A stretch of DNA of 64,000 nucleotides from Carposina sasakii (lineage: Eukaryota > Arthropoda > Insecta > Lepidoptera > Carposinidae): assembly GCA_014607495.2 (NCBI GenBank), contig CP053148.1:17856001-17920000 (forward strand), in the 5' to 3' direction. Each line of letters opens with the position of its first letter. Positions within the stretch are counted from its first letter, which is position 1. Shown here piece by piece: positions 12,801 to 27,300 of this stretch. A model generated the notes under the pieces. That model searched no databases. It saw nothing but the letters and a program-made list of their open reading frames with translations, and was not told the origin of the DNA. The translations under genes and the position numbers were made by a program.

Positions 12801-15800
12801 GGGTGATTTTTGGTCGTCAACGTTCCCGAAAACTACGGAATCTCCTCATCATCACAATCATTTTTCTCCATGGAAGCATACCTAGGAAGTGTCTAGTTCC
12901 CAAGATATTAGGGTCCAAAGTTGAGTAAATAGACTGCGTTTTTCTGCAAAAATGCACTTAGACGCGTGCAACAAATTTTTTTTACGAAAAATAATTAAAA
13001 TCTGGCTATACGATTACTAACACAAACACTGGATACTATAAATTACGCCCGATCAAGCAGTAAAAAAAATTACATTGTTTCCCAGCATTTTTTTTTTGGC
13101 ATATATTATCGCTCCAGCCGTTTTTACGTGAAAGAGTAACAAACATCCATCCATCCATACTCACAAACTTTCGCGTTTATGATATTAGTAGGAGTCATTA
13201 GGTCTGAGAATCGGCTACTATCTATGATAACATTGATAACTAATGGAGAGCGTGGACTGTATAAATGAATGAAATGATGGAATGTAGTGGCAAAATATAT
13301 AAAAAATTGAGATAATTATAGTCTTACAGAGTATAATATATACAGACCAGGTCAATCGACCAAAGCAACTGACTTGAAGAGTCACTGTCAAAAAGATAAT
13401 AGGTATCAAAAAAATATAATAAAACGGTATCAAAAAGGTCGCACAATATTTTCTAATGATCGTAACATAACAACTGAACAGCCAGGATTCATTGAAATAT
13501 TAGCTTGGCTGTCGGATAATGGATCCCGACTATTCAGTTGTTATATTACGATCATTAGAAAATATTTTATGTTCTTCAATAGTATTCAACTGAACTCTAC
13601 TATACCCTCAAAATTGGTCATAAGTGGCACCATGTGGTTCTATCGGCCCTTGGTGCTCTGCCTACCCCGTAAGGGATAAAGGTGTGATTATATGTATGTA
13701 TGTAATAGTATTCATTCCATAATAATATTACAGAATTCTAGATCACCGGACCTCTAAGTATTTGTTTTTTTCTAGTCAGTTTTTTTATTATAATGTACAT
13801 AATATGGTTCTTTTTTAAGCAGTCGGGTTTTTGGATTTTTTAAATTATGTTTTTTTTTTAAATACTTTTTTAGTTATGAGTACCTAGTTACTAATAGGTA
13901 TGCTTCAAGAAACATGCTCAACATGCTTGGCAGAAATAAGTTTTCGTCTTGCTGCTGTCTAAAAACTTATATGTGAGAATGGTTGTTACGCAACTTTTAA
14001 TCGATATAGATCCTAAACGGTTAGTCGAATCGAAAAATATTGAGAGAAACCTAAAAATGATTTTTAAATACCTATTCAACGATACCCCACTCGATATAGT
14101 CTGTCGACTTTAATTTTTTCCTATTCACAAAATGGCGTCCCGTAGTGGCCATATTGGATTTTCACTAACGTCATGTCTTTAGTGACACTCGCCGGACTAA
14201 GAGGAATCGATTGACGTATGAATCATAAAAAATCGGCCGAGGCGTTTGGTCTGTGTAGTGCTTCAAAGGAACATACATACATACATAGGCTGTTAAACAC
14301 AATACCACTCCTTTGCGTCGCGCAGTCGGGTAAAAATACAAACTGCGGTCACCAACCCGCCTGCCCAGCGTGGAGACTATGGGCAAATACCCCCCATGGC
14401 AGTCCTGTGGCGTGCCCTGGGGGAGGCCTACGCCCAGCAGTGGACTGCAACAGGCTGATTATGATGATATTTCTATACCTTGCGGCACAACATGGTGGCA
14501 CTAACTCTAACTTAAGACCAGTACTCTGTACTGTGTTGAAGAAATAAACGATTTATATTTTGAACGAATAAATTTTAAAATCCGTTCAAATGCTGATAGG
14601 GCTATATGCCTCGAGTGGTGGAAATATATTTGAGTGAAAGGACGAACGACCTGTTAGTAGTCAAAAGCTAATATACCTTGCCGTATCTCGGTGGCAATAG
14701 ACCTGGAGACCACGTCCCTGCTGGCCAGGTCCTTGGCCTTCGGCGCGTACTTCTCCATGAAGCGCACTCCCTCACTGTTGACGAGGTATCCTCCCTCACC
14801 ACGACAACCCTCCGTCATGAGGCAACCAGATCCGTACATTCCTGAAGTTTCAGTAGGACAGGTTAGCGACTAGAACTGGATACATTAGCATAGGGATATA
14901 CATACATTAGCCTATTGCAGTTCTCTGCTGGACGTAGGCCTCCCCCAAAGCATGCCACGAGGCTCGATCAAGACTCTTCACTGTCCCACCGCCACTTTGG
15001 TTGGCTACACTTCAAGACATATCTACCACTTTGGTTTTTTGACGGATAATCTTGTGACCGAGTCCCGCATAAAGTAGGTCAGTCATAATTAGCGATGTGG
15101 CATAAAATACCCACCCCAATTTCATAGCTAAGTAGTGTAGATGATGATGACGAGATTGGCAAAAGGATAAACGATTTTTGAACTAATTCTTCGAAGGCCA
15201 CCCTCTTTTTTGCTCCAACCGAAATTACATACCAGAAACTTCATTATAGCAGGTAGGATCACCACCAGCTGCTACCTTCGTTACCATTTCCTCTTATACC
15301 TTTAGTTTACTCTAACTCTTCTCAACCGAATTACCTTCAAGTTATTGCTTCCTAAAGAAGATGATGCAATACTTAGATATATTCAGGACTCTATTGAGGG
15401 ATCGCCCGCCACCGGGCCCTATACCCTCCGCTGACCCTCGGATCTGCCTACTCATGATCACGAACACAAGACACTACAGTCGCAACGAGAAGCCAGATCC
15501 AAGCACCTAGCATGTAACCATAAATACATAGCTACTAATCCGAAAACAATTCAATATATTCAGGACTACCGACCAGTAGGATGGAACTGGATGAACTCCA
15601 TATCCTGGAGCGCAAAGCCGGCGCGCGTGAACATGGCGCAGCCGTCCCCCGTGCAGGTGTGGGCAGCCGTGCAGGAGAAGTACATGCGAGGGTATCCACC
15701 GGTGGCTATCACCGTGTTCTTTGCCTGGAACCTGAGCAGCTATTTAACGCTGTCTTATATTTGTTACACTGGATCTCGGAGCTCGTAAGAAAGTGAAGTC

Positions 15801-18800
15801 TCAGTAATTTTGCTCGCTTTGTCTATTATAATACTAAAGTCAATTCTGATGGTATAACTTAGGTGTAAACACAGGATGCTTTTTCGTCATTTTTCGTATA
15901 GGTAATTTTTCTCGTCATCAACTGAGAAGTATCTAGTTTTCAAGACATTAAGGTCCAAAGTTAAGCTATCAGATTGCATTTTTTGGAGTAATGCACGTAG
16001 ACGCGTGTAACCTTGAAACCAAAAAACATTCTGTATATACGGCACCACATACCACGCACGTGAGTGCAACAAACTTATAACACACACATACACAGACATG
16101 TATCGTTGACATTTCGTAGGACAAAGTTTTCGTAACATTTTGAGCAAATAAGTAAATTACTTCATTTCATATGAAAGAATCAGCTGGGTAGTTAAGTATG
16201 CATGAGCCTAACATCGTATTTTTAGGGATCATATCACTTGCTTCAAATTTCATTACTGGTAGACAATTAAACTTATCTTAGTTGCATGAAGCAACTAATC
16301 GAACTAAACCTATATCCATGAAAGATCTAGAAAACTGGGACCAAAATCGGATATTGCATTTCTTACAATCTCCGCCTCATCATCTGTCTCGCCACTAAGC
16401 TGTGCCAAATTAGTTCGGATTTAATTTCTTGAGATTTACGGATAAAAATAAAATTGGATATCGAATCTGTTACTATAAATTATGCAGCTACTTCGTCGTC
16501 TTAAAAGAGGTGCGATAAAGCTTTTGTGCTTTGGTGAAAATCTAAAGTTTACGCAAACGCAGTCGCACCTATCTGACCACTAGAAAATCGGCCCTAAGAA
16601 TGAAAGATCATGATAGATCTAGAAAACTGGGACCAAAATCGGATATTACATTTCTTACAATCTCCGCCTCATCATCTGTCTCGCCACTAAGCTGCCAAGT
16701 ATTTGGGCATGACTCTGGACGCAAAGCTTCGCTGGAAAGCCCACGTCAAAAAGAAACGCGACGAGTTGCAGCTTCGCTATAGGAAGACGTACTGGTTACT
16801 TGGGAAGTATTCTTCGTTATCGGTATACAACAAACTACTTTTATACAAACAAGTCCTTATGCCTGTATGGACTTATGGTATTCAGCTTTGGGGCTGTACC
16901 AAAAAAAGTACACTGATGATACAAAGATTTCAAAATAATGTACTTCGGGGCATTGTAAACGCGCCCTGGTATATAAGGAATGACGACCTCCATCGGGACC
17001 TCAAAGTGGACATGGACGTAAAAGTTATAAAAAAATACGCAGAAGCTCATGAAAAAAGGCTTCACCAGCATATGAATGTCGAGGCTATCCAGCTTCTTGA
17101 CAACACGGACATAGTCAGGAGGCTTAAACCTTTTGAGTTAGTGCATTAAATTAGTGATATAGTGCAGTGGGTGCTAATTTTAAAGAACACATGAACAAAG
17201 TGACTTCCTCTTAATAGTGACAATAAGAAAAGTGCCGATGGACACGTTCTTAGTTTTACACGGTTTAGCAATTTAAGTTAGATAAAAATTACTTATTAGT
17301 CTAATTAGGCTAGATTGTAATTTTAATTAATTATCTGTTCGTCACGGATAATACATTAAGAAAAAAAAAAACTAAGCTGTGCCAAATTAGTTCGGATTTA
17401 ATTTCTTGAGATTCACGGATAAAAATAAAATTGGATATCGAATCTGTTACTATAAATTATGCAGCTACATCGTCGTCTTAAAAGAGGTGCGATAAAGCTT
17501 TTGTGCTTTGGTGAAAATCTAAAGTTTACGCAAACGCAGTCGCACCTATCGGACCACAAGAAAATCGGCCCTAAGTTCAGTATGTCCTGATGCGCTTTTA
17601 CTATAATTTTTACTGTATATATTTACCTACATCCTTGTCATATTTGCCTTGAGTTTGACAATTTGTTGTTCGCATAACACAGAGAATGTCGTGTCCACAA
17701 CCAATTAAAACTTGTGGTCAAACTACGTAGCGCGTTGCAGCAAATTTTTAATTGCTCACATAATACAATAGGTTTGAGGCAGACAAATTTGAATACCGTT
17801 GTTAAGCTCCTTCCTATGCGAAGTACAGCACAACATTACATAACGCAAGAATTTAGTAGGAGATCTCTAAATTACGTGGCACTACGACCTTCAATAGCTA
17901 TGGCTACACCAGTAGTGTGCTTTCTTGTTCTTCTTACTCTGATGCATGCCTGATTAATGACCACAGCGTATGCAATAGTTAGCGTATGTACTAAAACTAG
18001 CACGCTCAAAGCACGATTTTCGTCTTTCTATGAATACCTATAAATATAAATAGCACCTCCTCCACTTTCACCTCCTCCATAAATTACAGCTTCAACTTAC
18101 ATACACCTTTTGAAATTGGTGTCGCTGGAATCTACGTGTTACATCAGATTAGTTATGCGCAGTACAAAGTTACCCCTTCTTTCCACCGTACTAGGGAGTG
18201 TGGGGGGATCGAAACTGCATTTGGGTGCAGTTTCCCAGACCCAGCTAGTCTGGATCTGACTAGGGTTGAGACCAGACGTGTCTCTACCCTGTCGAATCCG
18301 GACTGTTGAAAAGACTTATGGCAAAAGAGTAAATTGATTACTCTGATTATTTTTTATATACCTATAGTTTGGGCAGTCATAAGGCATACGTTTTAACCAT
18401 TTGCCTAAGGCAAGGGATAAGGGCTTACTTAATCCCACTAATACTACAAATGTTAAAAACTTGATGTAAATGTTTGAATGTTTGTTACTTCATCCCGTAA
18501 AAACTACTGAAAAATATTTTAATTTAAGCTGGCATTATGGTCGATTCCGGCAGTCTCACTAAAACCTAAACGTATCGTAAAATTAGTCCTACCTAATCAC
18601 GTCACTGGGTCAGACAGATGTAGTTGCGGGCATCATCTAGGACAAATAAAACTTATACGAGTAGACATGGCTGTTCCGAAAGAATACCTGAGAGAATACC
18701 CGAGTTCCTTAATCGACTCTTACGACATGCACTGAAGGAAATGTAGCTGGTGTATTCTTGTGAACACCATCATACCAAATGTGAAAATAAGAACGCAAGA

Positions 18801-21270
18801 TTTGGAGAATCTCACCAAGATAGCTAAATGGATCTTGGAATTGGCACGGAATAAAAAGAGATTTATTCTGTAGTATGTCTTTCGTGATCCTGCGTGACAA
18901 CACAGGAAGTTAAAACAAACTAACATTATTTTCCGTTCAAATCGATGGAGGCTCGTCATCATCGTCGAAACATTTGCTTCAATAAGCCCTAAATTCAGCT
19001 TACGTTATATCACGTCCTGTGCTAATTACATCACCTGCATCTTCTTCCGCATCACCTGCATCTTCTTCAGGGCATGTTGTAATAGTCGATTAAGGAACTC
19101 GGACAGTCTCTCAGGCGATTAGCTAGCAACTTGTCACTGATCATTTACATCTGTAACAAAGTCATGTCAGTGAAATCACGTGATGAAGTACCGCTATTGG
19201 TGGGAATGTTGAGCTTAGTAGACAAAGGACCTATTCGCAAAATGGCCTGCAGTCGTGAGACAACGATAGGAACTGCAAAGCGATGTTATATCGTATAAGC
19301 ACCCAGTTTTATATTATATATCTATGTATGTACGTTACGCAGGTAACGGGCAGATGGGTACTGGCAAAATTGTGCCAGTGTACGATTCATACTGCGCTGC
19401 GTAGTGCATTAGTGGTTACGGGGCTACATTGATTTATGGTATCTCCTCTTTCTCCTTTCTCTATGTTATTGTACATCTACTATTCAAACTATACTCTTCC
19501 TCCATTCTACCATGAACGTCCATGCAGGCGAACCTATCCCACCTAATGTAAAGGTAAATGCGAAAGAAATTTGTTTGTTACTTCTTTATGCCCAAAACTG
19601 CTAAACCGATTTATATAAAACAGTACACAGGTAGTTTAGAGTTTGAAAAAGGATATAGGCTACTTTTTTTTTTTTTTTTGTTTTTGCCTGCAGTCGACGC
19701 GGAGTTGCTGACGTTCACTAGTCCTAAATATATCACTAGTAGGTACTCACCATTGAAGCTTGACCACCTTTTGTCCTCAAATATTAAATTACTTGATGTA
19801 TTAAGGAATTAAATACACTTTTTGGTCCATCATTTCCCTAGCAACCTGTAGCTGACATAACACTGAAGTTGGTCACCACAGACTGCGCAATAACTTCAGA
19901 GCGGGGAGTCCGAAGGGAGAGCCAATCACGTTACATTGAGCATGTCTGGATACTTATACAGGATGTTTCTTTTCAATTCCCATGTTCGAATTATTATTTA
20001 CTATTATTATTATTTAAAAAAAGGCAAGCGCGCTCCATCTTAGACTGCAACGGTGCAATGACCAATGGAACTAAGCAGCACCCTGAATTTTATCTGACGC
20101 GAAAAGATGCCAATACACGCCAATTTAGAGCTAAGTTAAATAGTAAATTGAAGGTTCCAATCTGCAGATTAGCAATGGTACGGAAGAATTGCTTTTACAT
20201 GTCGATACAGATATTTAACAAATTACCTTATGAAATACGTGATCTGTCTCTTGATAATTTTAAACGCAAAATTCACAATTTGTTACTGGATAAATGTTAC
20301 TATTCTGTTGATGAGTATTTGGGTGCTTTCTAATCTAATCTAATTTAATCTAATCTAATTTAATTTATTATTATTTTTTATTACTTATATATGTATGACA
20401 CCTGCAATGAATAATATTATTGAGTCTGACTTGTAATAGGTACTGAAATCTGCATGCTACTTATACAAATTTGTCTACAGGGCACGTTTAATTATTTAAT
20501 GACTATTTCTGATAAAAATATTTGTACGCCTAAATAGGCAGATTTTCGCGGACATTACCAATATTTAAGACACCATACATTGACATTGTATAATATCATT
20601 GTATTATCTACATACCGGAAATCAGACAAATAAACAATATTTCATTTCATTTCATTTCATTTCATTTCAACAATACGTTACGTTAAGAGTTATCACGTGC
20701 TATGATACGATAAAGCGCGAGATAAGTTAAACAAATGTTTCTAGAGTAAAAAATTTTTTTCTTCTTTTTTCAATTGTCGTTCATTCTTTTTTTTCTTTTT
20801 TCCTTTTTGACATGTTAACTGCTCTAACATGACGTCAAAATTCGATATTTTTAACATTAAAATACAGTTATGCTCGTTTATCGATTAAATTCAACATGGC
20901 GGCTATATTTATCGTATATTGACAGCTAGGTATCGATAAATTGACTTATCATATCGTGTATTACTGGCCGTGCTAGTCGGGCTGGTACCCTTTACACGAA
21001 CCTGCAAGGGCTTGCATTTTAAATACATCTCTACTTACCACTTGTTACACGTGAGACGCGTACCACGATATAAAAGAGTTCATTTGGATTACGAATTCAT
21101 GCTAACGTTTTTTGGTTGAAAACATTTATTACATGGTATAGTTAATTCCATCCCACCCTGTATAGGGGAAAAGATGAGTGTTTTTTAAACTTAAACTTAG
21201 GCTTAAAATCTATGTTGAAGGGTTAATTTTAGTAACATCTAGGGCTGATGTTGCCTAAGGGCCGCTTGTT

Positions 21271-21323
<53 letters not shown>

Positions 21324-24300
21324 ATGTATACATATATATATAATGTAACGGATCGCTGTCTGTACATGGAAGATAAATGAGAAAAAATATTATAGAATAC
21401 CTTTATCAACGCAATAGTACCCAAAACAATGATTTTTGGAATTTTTGTCTGTTTGTCTGTGCGTTTGTGCACGCTAATCTCAGAAACGGCTGAACCGATT
21501 TCGATGCAGTTTTCAGGAATATTATGACAGGTCCCATTTAAGATATAGGCTACTTTTTATCCCGGGAAAATGTTTTTATCCCGGATAATTTCGACATTTT
21601 GTTTTTTCTGTAGTCCACGCGGACGGAGTCGCGGGCGTCCACTAGTAAGTAAATAAAATTTGACTCGTATAGCGAACAGATTAAGAACTGAGGTAGAATA
21701 TCCAAAAATACAAGGACTGATCCGCCTGACACATGTATACGTCACGATCTATCTATTTTTTTTGTACTGACAACGACATGTCTATAATAAGTCTATATTT
21801 CTAAATCAGTGTAAAAACTAGTGTCAGTCCACCATGTCGAAACACAATGCGCCAAATACAAAGAATGCAGGGCTTCACCAGAACACATGAGTGAGAAAAG
21901 AATCTCTTAGAGTAGACTAAGGGAGACAGAGGCATTCAGATTGCAACTGACTGATCGATCATTTACATCTGACCCCGGTACATATTTACATCTGACCCCG
22001 GTACACGTTTACGTTTACATCTGACCCCGGTACACATTTACATTTACATCTGACCCCGGTACACATTTACATTTACATCTGAACCCGGTACACATTTGGG
22101 CAACCCAGCCGTATGTAGTACCTATACAGGGTGTAAAAAGACAGCGATGTTTATTAATACCTCGTATTCTTTGTAAGTTTACGATCATTTTCTTCAATGG
22201 AAACAACCCTGGGAAACGACAAAAAATGTTATGAAAAAATACTGTCATTTTATTGCAAGCAATGTATACGTTTGATGGACAATCTGAAAGAAAAATGTTT
22301 GTTAACCGATTTCAGATGGATTTATGTAAAAAAAATGATAATATTAATGTAACTTTGGACCTCAATATCTTGGAAACCCGTGGTTTCCCAGGGGTGCTTC
22401 CATAGAAAAAAAATATCGTGATGTTACAAAGAATACGAGGTATTAAAAGAACAAAGTTGTCTTTTTACACCCAGCATACGAAATATGTATCGGGATTGAC
22501 CTATCTATCACTCATTCCCGCCACTGTAACTCCTGTAATATATATGTAGCAATTTTAAACCTGTGTAAACTGGTGTCGTCCATGTCAAATGCCAGCGCAC
22601 CGACCACCACTCCATCCTGAATGAGGATGTCCAGGACGAAAAACTCGGAGAAGGTCTTGATGTTGTCAAAACTGGTGCTGTAGCCATACAGCGTGTGCAG
22701 CATTGCATGACCCGTTCTGAAATATGATGGATGAGATTCTTTATGCTCTATAACACGAGTATAAAAATGAATCGCTAAATGTGTTGAAAGTGTAGATGAC
22801 GATAACGGTGTACGGAAAAACTTGCATATTTGCAAAGTTTATGAGACACTGTACTTTATTCTTTGTAAAATATGTATTATTGATAAATAAATATAAAATA
22901 GATTGAAACGGCACGGATCCATTAGTTTCGTTCCATGGCAGTTAATCCAGTTTTAAACTTACAGCTATGTTTCCCCCTTTCAGTTCCATATTGATTTTGC
23001 ATTGCATACGCGTATACGTACGACGAATAGTCTTTGGAGGTTTCCGGGAACTGGGCCCGCAATTAACTCGACCCGCAGGCTCAGTTGCCGGATCAATTTA
23101 TTTTAAATATTTATATTCCAGCGACTCGGTACAGTTATGGATAAATAAGGAATACTCGCATTTACTTAACAAGCCAAAAATAGTATAGTCAAAGAAAAAA
23201 CGGTTAATTAACATTAACCAAAAATCAATGAACCAAAAATCATTAAGGCAAACATTAAGCTATGGCGGTAATCTTTAAGTAGATATTTTGAATTGTGATT
23301 GTAGACTGTCTTTTATTTTAAATAATAAAGGTGATAATTAAACATTATTAACACTGATTTTGTAAGATCTTAATGGGTATTACTAACTATTTAGTTGGGA
23401 TTTTTGACTGTGATTATTGTATAGCATGTTGATTATTTTTGTTTTTATTATATTTTACCACTTTGCTCTCTGCAAGCTCAAAAAAACCTCTAGGTGTCCT
23501 CTTCGACCTATAGACCCAATAGGGGTTCTAGTACTCGAGAATTGCGTACTTCCAAAAATTCCCCAGAATATGTCTATTGTTTAATGTTTTCCATAAACAA
23601 TAGATACAGTTGTTTCAACAAATAAAACAAACATGACACGTGAACTTTTACTTCGCACGAATATTTTGTAATATTTGAATACAGCGTCGACACAAATTAA
23701 CGCTTCTATAGACTTTTACAGAGGGATTACATTACAAGTACATCATTTCGAACATGTTGTTATACGGAAACCTTCAAAACAGCTTTGGCTTTATACTCAC
23801 AGACCATTGTTTTATCAAATTTTCGCCCTGTTTACCTGTGATTCTATTGTTTAGATACTTAGCAACCGCTCGCGACTACAGTCCACATAAACGTGGACTA
23901 CAAAAACTTTTTTATATTCAACTAGCGGCCGCCCACGACTAAGGAGTAAGGCTGCCTGTCCACCGGAGCGGAGCGGAGAAACTGATAAATTTCAACCAAT
24001 AGGATTGTACAAAATATCGGCTCAGCTCCAGTCTTGCAATCCCCATTACTCAATATTTATCCATATCTCCGCTCCGAAGTTGACTATTTTTTCTCGTTTT
24101 CGTGGAATTCTTTTCCTCTTTACATGTATGTCTAAACTTAAACTTTAGACTCTAAAGTAAAATACAAGCAATTTTTGCTTCTGAGGCCTAGTTACTTTAG
24201 GCTCTGCATTGTACGTTACTCACTTAATCAAGAAAAATAGTTTATATGTATTGATTTGATAACTGCGCTAAAACTACATATAATTCTCAGTTATGTATTT

Positions 24301-27300
24301 AGTATTTTCAACTAAATCTATTAGCACATAGCAGTGTGAGCGTATCTTCACAACTTCAGGTATATCAAATGTGTAGTAACTGGATACACAAAGGGTATAT
24401 TTTCCGGGAAGATTTTCCTTACCCACATAAATGAAATACCAGAAAACAGCTAGCAAAAGCCGATTTATTTAGAGTTTATTTAGATAGAGAAATAAACAGG
24501 AAATTTACAGGTGTACGCAAATGTTTCGCTCGTGTCGTTTTCTATGCAGATCTCGAAATAAACATCGATATTCACCTTTACTTCCTACTTTGAATAAAAA
24601 CATTATCGTTGTTTATCACTTCGATTTTCCTTACAAGTTATTTGTTATTATTTTTAATGAAAATTTTTTTAATTCTTTGGAATGAGAACCCTTAGGGTCT
24701 TACTAATAAAAATCTTTAAACTAGGTATAAGCTAAACACAGTTTAATTTGATAGATATTCTATATATATGACGTAGATGGGTCGAGTGGCGTGCCGTTAG
24801 GTGTGTCCGACATCTTCCAAAATCCGAAATAAAGAATGCGGCGTGTAGTAAACAAGCTTAATTAGGAATCACAAACACTTTCACTGTATCTACGCACAAG
24901 ATTACTAGGATTCTAGCGGATAACGTAGAAACGTGGTAAGTACAAGACAGAGGCTGATTAGCACCCGTGCTTCGCTCCAGACGCAACAAAAAGAACAGCA
25001 TACCCTCCGGCTCAATTCAAACGACCCGGTGGTCGTTGTAAATCTACAGTGGCGCCCTCTCAGTACTCTGTCTTGTCTTTACCCAAGTGACAGCTGTCCT
25101 CAAGTCAGTGATAGCTGTCGACTTGACGTTTCTAACTTCAACGATTGAAAATAGATGGCGTTGGAGATCCGACTGTAGGATATGACATCTTGATCTCCGA
25201 CACGGCCATTTTGACAACTCACGCGTCCTCGCGTGGGGTTTCTGGAAAGAAAGAGGATTTTGCAAAGTAACATGTATCACGCTCGGTCTTTCTGACCATT
25301 GGGACAGTAAAAACTTAATTTAAACGTTACTAAACCTTTATTTCAAACGAACCAATATCATCATAATCAAAATTGAAAATCATTTTACTATACCAAATTG
25401 TTACAAATTTACTTGCATACTATTAAACAAAGAAATCGACTATAATCGTCACACACAAGGTAAATAATTCCAAAACAAGGCTACAGTATGCACAATCCAT
25501 ATAGAGTAACGTCAGTCAAGTAAGTCCAGTTGCCTCAATCTAGCAACTCTTGGAAACTTCCATCCAGCTTCCGTAAACCAGTCTAGTCACTTCCATCCAG
25601 TGACTCTTGGAAACTTCCATCCAGCTTCTGTATACCAGTCTAGTCACTTCCATCCAGTGACTCTTAGAAACTTACATCCAGCTTCCGTATACCAGTCTAG
25701 TCACTTCCATCCAGTGACTCTTAGAAACTTCCATCCAGCTTCCGTATACCAGTCTAGTCACTTCCATCCAGTGACTCTTGAATACCTCTATCCGGTATCC
25801 GTAAACCACTCTCAATCAGTCAACTCAACATTAATTTGAACATGACGGTCCATCCCCGTCAAGTTCGCACAGATTATCATCACGGTCACATGTCAGCATG
25901 TCATTGGTAATGTCATTCGCAGGCATTCGCCTAAGTCTGTCATGTGCGTACTTATAGGTTCTATTGGAATTAAGGGCTTTAAGAACATAACGATTACCTT
26001 CAAGTACCTCCGATACCCTAAAAGGACCTCTATACTTCGGATCATGCTTGGTTTGATTACGCTCTTCATTTTGTAGAAGAACAAAGTCTCCAACTAAGAA
26101 AGGTGTTATGTGAGCTTTAGTTTTATCAAATCGTACCTTATCGTATGAAGCGCTTTTCTCCATATTCTCTACTGCTTGGGCTCGTACCTGGTCGATGTCA
26201 ACTTGAGGTTCTTCATCTCCGGCTAATAAAATATCAAGAGGTCGTGCAACCTTACCAATAAGTAACTCCAGTGGGCTGGCTTTGGTAATCCTACTCGTGG
26301 CACAATTGAGAGCAAGCTGTACGTCAGGTAAAGCGTCCTGCCATGAACGTGAACTGGTCTCAACGGCTGTCAGCATGTTCTTCAATGTGCTCATGACCCT
26401 TTCTACCTGGCCATTTGCTCGTGAGCTACCTGTTGCGATTAAATGTAACTTGATATTGACAGACTCACAGTAGTCCTTAAAATCTCTGCTGGCAAAACAG
26501 CGGCCCTGGTCAGCGATCAGACGACTTGGTGCCCCAAATAGAGCAACACTAGCCTTAAGAGCTTTGATACTGCTAGCCGTGTCAATGTGTAGTGTATGAT
26601 GGAGCATGACAAACTTGGTGAAGGCATCTATAAGCACGAAGACATACTCCTTTTTGTCATTCTTCCCGCTTAGTTTGCCAGTCGCGTCTATATGTATCGT
26701 GTGCCACGGGATTGCTATTTTTGGGATTGGATGCATTTCAGCTTGCACCTTACCGGAATGAGATTTGGAGATATTGCATGTTACACAGTTCGCGACAAAT
26801 TTCCTAACGTATTTGGACATATTGTCGAACCAATACAAGTCATAAACCTTTTCTAGTGTCTTCTCCCATCCCAAATGTAGCAATCCTTCGTGCACATTGT
26901 TAATAATTGACCAACGGAAGGACCTGGGTATCATAGGCAGACAACGAGTCTTATTGTTTCTTTGAATTTTACGATGAAGTACACCAGATCGAAATTCGTA
27001 CGTCTTTGATACCTCGGCTGGAATATTACATTCTTTCAGATCGGATATCAGTTTTGAAAGTTCACCATCCCTCTGTTGTTCAGCCATTAACCAGTTGCTA
27101 GTTATCTCAGCCAAGTTTACCTGTTTCGGCTCTACTCTCGTAACTGCGCTCCGACTACTTTTCTCGCTCTCGGCTGGTAAAGGGTTCCTGGAGAAGAAAT
27201 CAGCATGTGACATGCGCTTACCACTACGATGGATTATGTCGAAATCAAACCCCTGCAGAAAAGCCCACCATCGGTGTACACGTGGGGTTAGGTCAAGCTT

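Larger units (their letters stand above)
16600..17574 (+). repeat. Second copy of the 281-bp duplication, split by a LINE
   Basis: Left part 16600-16694 and right part 17371-17574, interrupted by 16695-17370. ACTAAGCTG at 16686-16694 and 17371-17379 is the duplicated insertion site. The left part also carries a 10-bp extra GATC-type duplication. Confidence 0.85.

Noticed and set aside
22508..22560. Extension of SDHA-like exon 5 to FKIATYI... and a stop
   Set aside because: No in-phase donor exists there. The GT after CACAG with the upstream exon 6 acceptor restores the conserved HRFQAKNTV, so the extension is intron.
23754..24456. Short frames between 23754 and 24456 as exons
   Set aside because: No splice-consistent join to the SDHA-like protein, which is already complete, and no other family signal.
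25600..25839. Plus-strand repeat frame [16 protein letters not shown]
   Set aside because: By-product of the 57-bp tandem array (19 codons per unit) in the retrotransposon 3' region.
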